From assembly GCA_016718265.1 (NCBI GenBank), contig JADKDZ010000024.1, forward strand, positions 1 through 10,617: 10,617 bases of DNA, given 5' to 3'. The position numbers and the translations under genes are program-made. This document shows, in pieces, positions 1 through 6,307 of the stretch. This DNA is from Uliginosibacterium sp. GTDB taxonomy: Bacteria; Pseudomonadota; Gammaproteobacteria; Burkholderiales; Rhodocyclaceae. The notes below the pieces were generated by a model. The model did not search any database, had not been told where the DNA came from, and saw only the letters and a list, made by a program, of their open reading frames with translations. Numbering within the stretch: the first letter of the stretch is position 1; each line of letters opens with the position of its first letter.

Positions 1-1287
1 TCACGTCACCGCAAGACCTTCTCGGAGAAGAGTAACCAAGACCTCCAGGAGTCCATCCGAACCGTCGGCCTGCTGCACGCCATCGTCCTGGAAGAGACCG
101 ACTACGGCCTGGTGCTGCGGGCTGGTGAGCGTCGCCTGCGGGCCGTCCGCGATCTGGCGGAGTTCGGCAGACGCATCGCGTACAACGGGGAGGCCGTCGA
201 GCTCGGCATGATCCCCTACTCCTCCTGGGAGGCCCTCACCGACCTGCAGCGACTCCAGATCGAGGTCGACGAGAACCAACAGCGGGAGGCCTTCACCTGG
301 CAGGAATCCGCCACGGCCCTGTCCCAGCTGGAGAAGCTTCGCACAATCCAGGCGGGACTGGCCGGCCTCAAACCTCCGACCACAAAGGAACTGGCGATCG
401 AGGCCTACAGCTCCGGGGCAGATCCCATGCACCCGACCGCGGCAGCGGCCAAGGCCAAGGAGGAACTGATCCTGGCGAAGCACCTCCACAAGCCGGAGAT
501 TGCCAAGGCCAAGACCGCGAAGGAGGCCATGCAGATTCTCAAGCTGGCGGAAATCCGGGAGAAGAATCTGACGCTTGCCAACAGCACCGACGGCATGGCG
601 AAGTCCAGCCGCTTCCAGTGCTTCAACCAAGACTCCCGGGAGTGGGTCAAGACCTGTCCCGATGGGACGTTCGACGTGATTCTGACTGATCCACCTTACG
701 GGATGGGAGCGGACAACTTCGGGACAGCCGACGGAGGGACGGCAACGGCACACGGGTATGCTGATTCGGAGGATGTTCTGCTCGGTATAATGAAGTGGTT
801 CCCGGAGGAGTCCTTCCGCGTGACCAAGCCCGAGGCACATCTCTACCTGTTCTGTGACCTGGACTGGTTCTTCGAGTGGAAACTGTATCTGACGACCGCC
901 GGCTGGAAGGTGTTCCGTACCCCGCTGATCTGGGTCAAGCCCACCGGCTTCCGCACACCCTGGATTGACTCCGGTCCGCAGCGGAAATACGAACTCATCC
1001 TCTACGCGATCAAGGGGGACAAGAAGGTGAACCTCATCGCCCCGGACGTGATCCAGCTGCAGTCCGCCGGAGCGGGTGTCGGGCATCCAGCCGCCAAGCC
1101 GGTCGCCCTGTTTTCGGAACTGCTTCGCCGCTCGGTCCGGCCAGCGGATAAGGTGCTGGACCTGTTCTGCGGCACCGGGCCGATCTTCGGGGCAGCCTAC
1201 CAGCACAAGTGTCTGGCCACCGGGGTGGAGCTGGACAAGGCGTACTACGGGGAGTCGTTGAAGCAGATCAACTTGCTGGAGGGCTAG
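1..1287 (+). CDS. ParB-like domain fused to a DNA (adenine) methyltransferase, 5' partial
   Basis: The frame is open to the left edge, so the true start lies outside; a GTG at 112 falls inside a conserved motif and is not the start. About 428 residues are visible. Residues 1-110 look like the N-terminal ParB/Srx fold: a short helix ending in SIRTVGLLHAIVL, then AGERRLRAVRDL (residues 41-52), then a helix with ENQQREAFTWQES. Residues about 195-428 are an N6-adenine/N4-cytosine methyltransferase: DPPYG, the catalytic motif IV, is at 230-234, and DLFCGTG, the S-adenosylmethionine-binding motif I, is at 387-393. Motif IV before motif I is the order of beta-class enzymes, and DPPY favours adenine over cytosine as target. 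No restriction endonuclease is visible, so I infer an orphan phage methylase that protects or marks phage DNA, with the ParB-like part perhaps guiding it to DNA. The recognition site cannot be read from sequence. Confidence 0.9.
   Translation, partial: SRHRKTFSEKSNQDLQESIRTVGLLHAIVLEETDYGLVLRAGERRLRAVRDLAEFGRRIAYNGEAVELGMIPYSSWEALTDLQRLQIEVDENQQREAFTWQESATALSQLEKLRTIQAGLAGLKPPTTKELAIEAYSSGADPMHPTAAAAKAKEELILAKHLHKPEIAKAKTAKEAMQILKLAEIREKNLTLANSTDGMAKSSRFQCFNQDSREWVKTCPDGTFDVILTDPPYGMGADNFGTADGGTATAHGYADSEDVLLGIMKWFPEESFRVTKPEAHLYLFCDLDWFFEWKLYLTTAGWKVFRTPLIWVKPTGFRTPWIDSGPQRKYELILYAIKGDKKVNLIAPDVIQLQSAGAGVGHPAAKPVALFSELLRRSVRPADKVLDLFCGTGPIFGAAYQHKCLATGVELDKAYYGESLKQINLLEG
1278..1283 (+). promoter_or_regulatory. 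Strong ribosome binding site before ATG 1290
   Basis: GGAGGG lies six bases before the ATG at 1290, inside the last codons of the methyltransferase gene. It is the best Shine-Dalgarno match near the polymerase gene, yet the frame it serves ends after eight codons. The conventional polymerase ATG at 1580 has no comparable site. Confidence 0.6.
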
Positions 1288-1289
1288 AG

Positions 1290-1316
1290 ATGGACCAGAG
1301 TGTTAAGATTGAGTGA
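1290..1316 (+). other. Eight-codon frame, possible true N-terminus of the polymerase gene
   Basis: ATG at 1290 begins MDQSVKIE and meets TGA at 1314-1316 followed directly by TAG. It starts two bases after the methyltransferase stop and has an excellent ribosome binding site. Glycosylase-family proteins usually have a short stretch and then a Gly-x-Gly-Pro-type segment before the first core strand. Joining these eight residues to GSGPADARIMLVG (codons from 1553) would give a normal-looking start. The join is an inference. The frame could also be a leader peptide or chance. Confidence 0.35.
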
Positions 1317-1418
1317 TAGGGTCTGGCTGGTCAAGCTACGAGGCGGTTTACTGCTGGATCTCCGGGCAAGCTGATCCGAGGGGGCCCTTTCCACTTATCC
1401 TGGAAAGACTGGTTTCGG

Positions 1419-1440
1419 GGTACCATCCTTTCGGATGACC
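1419..1440 (+). other. Hairpin with a two-base bulge
   Basis: GGT (1419-1421) pairs with ACC (1438-1440), and CATCC (1424-1428) with GGATG (1433-1437), around a TTTC loop with AC bulged on the 5' side. It is the third hairpin in the gap before the polymerase. Confidence 0.4.
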
Positions 1441-1482
1441 GGAAGGCAAAATCTGCTGGCCGTGAGCTAGGGCACTCGACCT

Positions 1483-1509
1483 GGTTAGTCGGGAGGCAGC
1501 TCCTGAACC
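1483..1509 (+). other. Two-tier hairpin
   Basis: GGTT (1483-1486) can pair with AACC (1506-1509), enclosing GGAG (1492-1495) paired with CTCC (1500-1503) around a GCAG loop. It lies directly before the 1512-1537 hairpin. It has not been tested energetically. Confidence 0.45.
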
Positions 1510-1511
1510 GT

Positions 1512-1537
1512 CCGGAGACCGTTCGAAACGGCTCCGG
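1512..1537 (+). other. Perfect 11-bp hairpin with one bulged A
   Basis: CCGGAG (1512-1517) pairs with CTCCGG (1532-1537), and CCGTT (1519-1523) with AACGG (1527-1531). A1518 is bulged and CGA forms the loop. No T-run follows, so it is not a standard terminator. It lies about 43 bases before the ATG at 1580. Confidence 0.7.
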
Positions 1538-1579
1538 CGAAAGAGCACCCTGGGAAGCGGGCCTGCCGACGCTCGCATC

Positions 1580-4036
1580 ATGCTTGTCGGCAATTGCTAC
1601 AGCGACGAGGACACCCGCGCCTGTGCCCCGTTCCAGGGTTCCGCCGGGATGGAACTCAGTCGAATGCTCAAGGACGCTGGGATTCTGCGGTCGGAGTGTT
1701 ACCTGACCAACGTGGTGAACAGCCAGCCGCAGGGAGGGCGCATCGACAGTCTGATCGCCTACCGCAAGGCTGATGTTACGGCGAACCACACCTCGCTGAA
1801 CGGGAAGTACGTTCTGCCCCCGCTCGTCATCGGCTACAACCGGCTGCTCAAGGAGATCGAGCTGGTGAAGCCGAATGTCATCTGCTCCCTGGACACGGTT
1901 CCCACGTGGCTGCTGACGGGAGCCGAGTCCATCACGAAGTGGAGGGGGAGCCACCTCACACTCTCGCCACCGCACGAAGCTCTGCGGGAGGGTGGCCTTC
2001 TCCCCAAGGTCATTCCGACCTACCCGCCCGCATGGGTGCTGGCCCAATGGCAGCTTCGCCCGCACACGGTGGAGGACCTGCGCCGGGTCAAGCGAGAGTC
2101 TGAGTCCCGCGTGTATGAGCACATTCCGCAGTGGAACTTCATCGTCAAGCCCACGAGGAATGAGGTGGTCTCCTGCCTGGAGTGGCTCACGGCCCAGCTC
2201 GACGCGGCCACCGAGCCATTCTGGCTGGAGCTCGACCTCGAGACGCGGGCCGGGCACATCGCCTGCCTGGGCCTGTCGTGGTCGCGGGAGGACGCCCTCT
2301 GCATCCCGTTCATGTGCGTCGCTCGGTATGAGGGCTACTGGCGCCAGACGGACGAGGCCGTCATCCTGTGGCATCTGCACAGGGTACTCACCCACCGAAA
2401 CGTGGCGGTACGCTGGCAGAACGGACTCTACGACGCGCAGTATATCTGGCGCCACTGGCACTTCGTCCCGCGAGGGGTGCAGGACACCCTCATCTCCCAG
2501 CACACCGCGTTCGTCTCCCTGCCGAAGTCCCTGGCCTTCCAAGCGTCGATGTACTCCCCCCACTACGTCTACTGGAAGGACGACGGCAAGACCTGGGAGC
2601 CGAACCAGCCCGAGTCCAAGCTGTGGGAATACAACTGCGTAGACTGCGTGCGCACGCGGGAGGTCGGGGAGGAGGAACTCCGCATCATCGAGGAACTCCA
2701 TCTCCAGGACGTTGAGGCCTTTCAGCAGAAACTCTTCTGGCCGGTGCTGAAGGCGATGCAGGTCGGAGTCCGGGTGGACGCCATACGGAAGGCGCAGCTC
2801 CGCCGGGAACTCCAGACGGAGATTGACTCCCGCAAGCGTTTCCTAACCACGGTCTTGGGGAACGAGATCAACCTCGCGTCGCCGCCGCAGATGAAGGACC
2901 TGTTCTACCGACGACTCGGCCAGCCCCCGGTAATGTCCAGGCCCAAGCGGGGAGTAGTCCCTCACATCACCTGCGATGACGAGGCCCTGCAGACGATCGC
3001 CAAGCGGGAGCCGCTGCTCAAGCCAATCGTCAACTGCATCGCGGATATCCGTACCCTCCAGGTGCTGGTCTCGACCTTCATCGAGGCGACCGTGGACGTG
3101 GATGGCCGAATGCGGAGTTCCTTCAACATCGGGGGGAGTGACACCGGGAAGTCTGCTCCCTACACGTATCGACTCAGCTCATCGAAGAACGCCTTCGGAG
3201 GCGGGTGCAACTTCCAGAACATCCCCTCCGACAAGTCCAAGTCAGCTGGCAAGGCGCTGGCTCGCGGCATGGTGTTCAAGCTCCCCAACATGCGGGGCAT
3301 GTACATGCCAGACCCAGGCTACACCATGTTCGACATGGACTTGGACCGGGCTGACCTGCAGGTGGTGGTCTGGGAATCAGACGACACGATGCTCAAGGCG
3401 GCCCTGCGGATGGGAGCTGACATCCACCTGCTCAATGTCTATTCCCTGGACGGGAGGGACCCACCGCCGCTGGAGGAACTGGTCGAGACCCATCCGAAGT
3501 ATCCAGACCACCGAGGTCCCCGCAAGCACAAGCGGGAGTTCTCCAAGGTATTCTGCCATGCCACCAACTACGGAGGGCAAGCCCGCACGGTAGCAGCAGC
3601 AACAGGTCGCTCCGTCCAAGAGATTGATCGGGCGCAAAAGGCTTGGTTCGCCGCACACCCAGGCATCCGGAGCTGGCACGATCGTACCCTCGACCAGATC
3701 CAGCGATTCCACTTCGTCGAAAACCGCTTCGGCTATCGCTGGTACATCTTCGACCGCCTGGACAGGGCCCTCCCGCAAGCCCTGGCCTGGACGCCGCAGT
3801 CGACCGTCGGCTGTTACATCAACCGAATCTGGGTATCCATCCACGACAACGTGCCTGACGTGACCGTGCTGGTCCAGGTACATGACTCCCTGATGGGCCA
3901 GTTCCCGACGGCCAAGCGGGAAGCCTGCCTGGAGGCCATACAGACTCACAGCCGCATCGTCATACCATACGAGGACCCACTGATCATCCCGGTGGGAATC
4001 AAAACCAGTCTGACCAGTTGGGGGGATTGCCAGTGA
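1580..4036 (+). CDS. Family A DNA polymerase with N-terminal uracil-DNA-glycosylase-like domain
   Basis: This is the phage replicative polymerase, 818 residues from the first ATG. Residues 1-160 resemble the family 4/5 uracil-DNA glycosylase fold: LVG..., PFQGSAG (17-23), YLTNVVNSQP (41-50), KPNVICSL (97-104), ITKWRG (118-123), TYPPAW (147-152). The 3'-5' exonuclease follows with its acidic motifs present: D219-x-E221, N281-x3-D285 and Y351-x3-D355. The polymerase has motif A DLDRADLQ (587-594), motif B R652-x3-K656-x7-Y664-G665 and motif C VHDS (767-770). Proofreading and synthesis both look competent. A comparable fusion is known in Bacillus phage SPO1. Conserved codons continue upstream to at least 1553 and the ATG at 1580 has no good ribosome site, so the annotated N-terminus is probably truncated. 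The stop overlaps the next gene by four bases (GTGA). Confidence 0.92.
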   Translation: MLVGNCYSDEDTRACAPFQGSAGMELSRMLKDAGILRSECYLTNVVNSQPQGGRIDSLIAYRKADVTANHTSLNGKYVLPPLVIGYNRLLKEIELVKPNVICSLDTVPTWLLTGAESITKWRGSHLTLSPPHEALREGGLLPKVIPTYPPAWVLAQWQLRPHTVEDLRRVKRESESRVYEHIPQWNFIVKPTRNEVVSCLEWLTAQLDAATEPFWLELDLETRAGHIACLGLSWSREDALCIPFMCVARYEGYWRQTDEAVILWHLHRVLTHRNVAVRWQNGLYDAQYIWRHWHFVPRGVQDTLISQHTAFVSLPKSLAFQASMYSPHYVYWKDDGKTWEPNQPESKLWEYNCVDCVRTREVGEEELRIIEELHLQDVEAFQQKLFWPVLKAMQVGVRVDAIRKAQLRRELQTEIDSRKRFLTTVLGNEINLASPPQMKDLFYRRLGQPPVMSRPKRGVVPHITCDDEALQTIAKREPLLKPIVNCIADIRTLQVLVSTFIEATVDVDGRMRSSFNIGGSDTGKSAPYTYRLSSSKNAFGGGCNFQNIPSDKSKSAGKALARGMVFKLPNMRGMYMPDPGYTMFDMDLDRADLQVVVWESDDTMLKAALRMGADIHLLNVYSLDGRDPPPLEELVETHPKYPDHRGPRKHKREFSKVFCHATNYGGQARTVAAATGRSVQEIDRAQKAWFAAHPGIRSWHDRTLDQIQRFHFVENRFGYRWYIFDRLDRALPQALAWTPQSTVGCYINRIWVSIHDNVPDVTVLVQVHDSLMGQFPTAKREACLEAIQTHSRIVIPYEDPLIIPVGIKTSLTSWGDCQ

Positions 4037-4170
4037 AACCGCGGATTTATCGCAAGGGGGCTGCTTGGTTCTGCAGCTACTACAAGGGGATGCTTGGAGA
4101 ATCTGGCAAGGGACACACACCCTACCTGGCCTGGTACTCCTGGAAGTACAGGCTCTATCATGGGGTATAA
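4033..4170 (+). CDS. Small Trp/Tyr-rich phage protein, 45 residues
   Basis: GTG at 4033 overlaps the polymerase stop as GTGA, and a GGGGG run (4021-4025) lies about eight bases upstream. The 45-residue product begins MKPRIYRKGAAWFCSYYKG, continues with a short Gly/Thr-Pro segment, and ends in a Trp/Tyr-rich helix-like tail (YLAWYSWKYRLYHGV). It stops at TAA 4168-4170, eleven bases into the next gene. From memory, short proteins opening with a lysine or arginine, PRIYR and a Trp-rich segment are common in phages, but I cannot assign a function. The overlaps on both sides support translational coupling. It has one Cys and no membrane segment. Confidence 0.6.
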   Translation: MKPRIYRKGAAWFCSYYKGMLGESGKGHTPYLAWYSWKYRLYHGV

Positions 4171-5356
4171 GCGTAACTTTCCCTCCTGGCTGGACACCTA
4201 CGTGACCTATGCAGCCCACACCGAGGCCCCGAAACTGATGCACTTCTGGGCCGGAGTCTGGACAATCGCCGGGGTCCTGCGCAAGCGGGTGTGGATGGAT
4301 CAGGTGGCTTTCCGCTGGGTGCCAAACTTCTTCATCGTCTTTGTGGCTCCCCCCGGGATTGTCTCCAAGTCCACCACAGCCGGTTTTGCCGAGGCGTTCC
4401 TCCGGGATATCCCCGGCATCAAGTTCGGGCCGGACGTGGTAACCTGGCAGTCGCTTGTCACCTCGTTCGCTTCCGCCTGTGACACGTTCGAGTACGAGGA
4501 GGAGTACTACCCAATGTCTGCCCTCAACCTGTGCTCATCCGAGTTCGGCAACCTGATCGACTTCCAGAACAAGGAGATGGTTAACCTCTTCATCGACCTG
4601 TGGGACGGTCGCAAGACCCTGCGGAAGGACACCAAGGCCAGTGGCTGCGACATAGTAGAGGGGCCGTGGATCAACATGCTGGCCTGCACCACGCCGAACT
4701 GGTTGGCCAACAACCTGCACGCGGGGATCGTCGGTGGAGGATTTACAGCTCGCTGCATCTTCGTCTTTGCTGACATGAAGGAGCGGTTCATCGCCTACCC
4801 GAAGTACAACTTCCCCGACAACGGGCGAGACACCACGCAGAAGCTGATGCAGGATCTGGAGCACATCGCCACGACCTTGTGCGGGGAGTATCACCTGACC
4901 GATGAGGCCCGCCGGTGGGGGGAGTCCTGGTACGAGCGGCACTGGAAGTCGGTCACCTCCCAATGGCGGGAAGAGTGGTTCTCAGTCTACATGGCGCGGA
5001 AGCAGACCCATCTACACAAACTGGCCATGATCCTGGCAGCGTCGCAGCGAGACGTCCTGGTGATTGAGCAGGAGGACCTCGCCCTGGCCGACGTGATTCT
5101 GTCCGCAACGGAGGAAGGCTACCACAAGGTCTTTGCCCACGTTGGCAAGACCACCGAGGCTGTGGAGGTCGACAAGCTCCTCGCCTACATCAAGTCGATG
5201 GGCGACACCACCTACACGCAGGCGTTCAAGCTGCTCCACAACGCCTTCCCGCAGGCCCGGGACTTGGAGGGAGCAATCACAGGACTTATCCGGGCTGGCT
5301 GGGTTAGCCTGGAACAGCGGGGCACCGATATGCACCTTGTTTATAAAGGAGAGTAG
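4160..5356 (+). CDS. DUF3987-like P-loop ATPase, probable replication helicase/primase-type protein
   Basis: The 398-residue product starts at ATG 4160; a longer TTG-start version from 4094 would overlap nearly all of the small gene upstream and is less likely. Residues 55-75 contain PNFFIVFVAPPGIVSKSTT, a strand running into a modified P-loop (APPGIVSKST, 63-72) in which the usual Gly before the Lys is Ser. A Walker B-like strand ends in CSSEFGNLI (125-133). GGGFTARCIFVFAD (192-205) resembles a sensor or arginine-finger region. Residues about 333-398 look like a winged helix (VDKLLAYIKSMGDTTYTQAF...). This layout matches DUF3987-type ATPases near phage replication genes. Its position after the polymerase supports a replication role, but helicase activity is inferred, not shown. 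Confidence 0.75.
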   Translation: MGYKRNFPSWLDTYVTYAAHTEAPKLMHFWAGVWTIAGVLRKRVWMDQVAFRWVPNFFIVFVAPPGIVSKSTTAGFAEAFLRDIPGIKFGPDVVTWQSLVTSFASACDTFEYEEEYYPMSALNLCSSEFGNLIDFQNKEMVNLFIDLWDGRKTLRKDTKASGCDIVEGPWINMLACTTPNWLANNLHAGIVGGGFTARCIFVFADMKERFIAYPKYNFPDNGRDTTQKLMQDLEHIATTLCGEYHLTDEARRWGESWYERHWKSVTSQWREEWFSVYMARKQTHLHKLAMILAASQRDVLVIEQEDLALADVILSATEEGYHKVFAHVGKTTEAVEVDKLLAYIKSMGDTTYTQAFKLLHNAFPQARDLEGAITGLIRAGWVSLEQRGTDMHLVYKGE

Positions 5357-5358
5357 CA

Positions 5359-5653
5359 ATGGAAGTCTATACAGCGAATGAGTTCTTGCAAGAAGTTGCT
5401 GACACCTTGAGTCAGCGGGGGATAAACTATGACTCCCCGGAGGGAGAGCGCAGCATGGCGAAGGCGGTTGAGTTGTTCAACCTGCGAACCGGCCACCGAC
5501 TTACCAGAGACCGATGGGTGGGTTCTCCTCGGCTATCTGAAGGACGTTCGCCAGGACCAGGCCGGAGGGGATCACGTCGACTCGGCCTTGGATCGGATTG
5601 GCTATGCGCTGCTGGAAGCCGAATCGCGGTTTCGGGATAAGATGAACAGGTAA
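5359..5653 (+). CDS. DUF6378-like small protein, reading frame broken by one base
   Basis: AAAGGAG overlaps the previous stop and precedes ATG 5359. The first frame gives MEVYTANEFLQEVADTL, then GINYDSPEGERSMAKAVELF and TGHRLT up to 5505. The family pattern then continues in the +1 frame from 5507: ETDGWVLLGYLKDVRQ, then a GGDHVDSALDRIGYALLEAE segment, ending at TAA 5651-5653. Dropping A5506 gives a 97-residue product with the domain's usual order: YGxP-like, E-R-M, LT-xx-D-W, KxxR, D-xxx-D-xxGYA. Read without the shift, the protein turns basic and low-complexity after residue 49. The role of the family is unknown; it is frequent in phages, often near replication genes. The cause may be a sequencing error, a mutation or a translational +1 shift at the rare-type AGA codon. 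Confidence 0.7.
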
Positions 5654-5673
5654 TATTCCGATTGTTTGAACAC

Positions 5674-5716
5674 AAAAAGGCCGGGAAAGAGCATCAACTC
5701 TAACCCGGCTTTTCTT
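5674..5716. terminator. Bidirectional intrinsic terminator between convergent arms
   Basis: GCCGGG (5680-5685) pairs with CCCGGC (5704-5709), flanked by an A-run at 5674-5678 and TTTT at 5710-5713. AGAG (5688-5691) can pair with CTCT (5698-5701) inside the loop. On either strand the stem is followed by a T-run. It sits 20 bases after the last plus-strand stop and 15 bases after the last minus-strand stop, so it can serve both transcripts. Confidence 0.85.
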
Positions 5717-5731
5717 CGTCTGGTGGAACTG

Positions 5732-6127
5732 TCAAACGGTCAGCGGATCAAGTGCGGCAGCGGCCAGGAAGATAGCGTTCCACTGGGACGGCGTGGGCAC
5801 TGGGAGAATGTTGGTCCGCAGCCGAGCAGAAGGGGTTGTCCCGGTCAAGGATCTGGGTGACTCCCAAAACCGTCTCCGCCTGGGTGTCAGCAGCGCGGCG
5901 GCAGCGTTGAGCTGAGCCTCCGTGATTCCCGCATCGGCGCAGGCCTGCACAAACTGCCACTTGCTGACAGTCGGCCTCGGATCGAATACCTGCACATCCT
6001 CAGCAGTATAGACGTAGATCAAGCGCCTGTCAACCAGCATGTGAACATGCGTAGCGTCTCCAACAAGCTCCGCAAGCCAGATGCGATCGGCCTCACGAGT
6101 TGGTCCTGTAAAAGTTAGTTTGGCCAT
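5732..6127 (-). CDS. Small uncharacterised protein, last gene of the structural arm
   Basis: ATG at 6127 has GGAG seven bases upstream (ACGGAGCATAGAAATG on the minus strand) and starts two bases after the previous stop; a longer version starting at 6352 would swallow that gene. The 131-residue product opens MAKLTFTGPTREADRIWLAE and has a beta-like stretch (HVHMLVDRRLIYVYTAEDVQVF). GITEAQLNAAAALL (68-81) is a helix. The region from about residue 83 to 105 is oddly basic (TPRRRRFWESPRSLTG). The alternative frame between about 5884 and 5832 reads QAETVLGVTQILDRDNPF, which looks more natural, and the C-terminus PTPSQWNAIFLAAAALDPLTV is good in the listed frame. I suspect two compensating one-base errors at GGG 5882-5884 and GGGG 5832-5835. 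Function unknown. Confidence 0.6.
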   Translation of the reverse strand: MAKLTFTGPTREADRIWLAELVGDATHVHMLVDRRLIYVYTAEDVQVFDPRPTVSKWQFVQACADAGITEAQLNAAAALLTPRRRRFWESPRSLTGTTPSARLRTNILPVPTPSQWNAIFLAAAALDPLTV

Positions 6128-6129
6128 TT

Positions 6130-6307
6130 CTATGCTCCGTAGGTAACAGTAACGTCGGCATGCAGCAAGATTGCGCAGGCAGTGTTTTGTGGCGACTTTG
6201 CAGGCTAACGAGATGTTTTGATCAACGACGTAGCGATCGTTGGACTTGCGAAGGTGTGAAGGTCGCACCGGCCCCAACCCAGGAAGTGCTTTGCCGTAGA
6301 GTATCAC
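6130..6307 (-). CDS. Small probable structural protein, frameshifted, start uncertain
   Basis: This gene is hidden by one indel. From a GTG at 6307 (or TTG 6352) the frame reads VILYGKALPGLGPVRPSH and DRYVVDQNISLACKVAT. Removing one base of the TTTT run at 6185-6188 lets it continue as NTACAILLHADVTVTYGA to TAG at 6130-6132. The rebuilt product has about 58 residues from the GTG. The ending ADVTVTYGA, followed at once by the ribosome site and ATG of the next gene, is what a compact phage operon would show. Without the correction the frame runs into the next gene with a Cys/Arg-rich junction that looks unnatural. Its position among virion genes suggests a minor structural role. A GGAG on the minus strand near 6325 may be its ribosome site, but spacing to the GTG is long. 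Confidence 0.45.

Larger units (their letters stand above)
1288..1579 (+). other. 292-base gap with strong hairpins, interrupting the polymerase start
   Basis: No convincing gene lies here: the polymerase frame has TGA at 1463-1465 and at 1436-1438, the other forward frames are closed or lack a start, and none shows family motifs. The last part (1553-1579) does look coding, reading GSGPADARI directly into the ATG at 1580, but no ATG, GTG or TTG precedes it in frame after the last stop. At least three hairpins are visible (1419-1440, 1483-1509, 1512-1537). The segment about 1314-1552 therefore behaves like an insertion in the 5' end of the polymerase gene. A self-splicing intron is one explanation; a regulatory leader RNA or assembly errors are others. 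I could not identify a complete group I or group II core by eye. Confidence 0.5.

Noticed and set aside
1..1206. 401-residue open frame antisense to the methyltransferase
   Set aside because: It is Gly/Leu/Arg-rich without motifs and mirrors the codon structure of a clearly conserved plus-strand gene; long antisense frames are expected in GC-rich DNA.
1436..1465. Reassignment of TGA to an amino acid, which would open the polymerase frame upstream
   Set aside because: The polymerase itself ends in TGA exactly where the next gene begins, and the last minus-strand gene also ends in TGA at the terminator.
1512..1537. Group II intron domain V
   Set aside because: The hairpin lacks the AGC-type triad, the two-base bulge and the GAAA tetraloop of domain V.
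1460..1545. tRNA-like region with GTTCGAA at 1521-1527 and a D-arm-like stretch at 1481-1495
   Set aside because: The T-stem has a mismatch, the expected acceptor partner of CCGGCGA is missing about 66 bases upstream, and no seven-base anticodon loop forms.
1331..2701. 456-residue minus-strand frame spanning the gap and the polymerase 5' part
   Set aside because: It overlaps the conserved glycosylase and exonuclease regions and has shadow-type composition rich in Arg, Pro, Val and Gly.
4094..4159. Longer ATPase starting at TTG 4094
   Set aside because: The extra 22 residues have no family resemblance and read through the small Trp/Tyr-rich gene; ATG 4160 begins directly at the conserved segment.
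3377..4243. 288-residue minus-strand frame over the polymerase 3' end
   Set aside because: It overlaps conserved polymerase motifs A to C and shows no domain or ribosome site.
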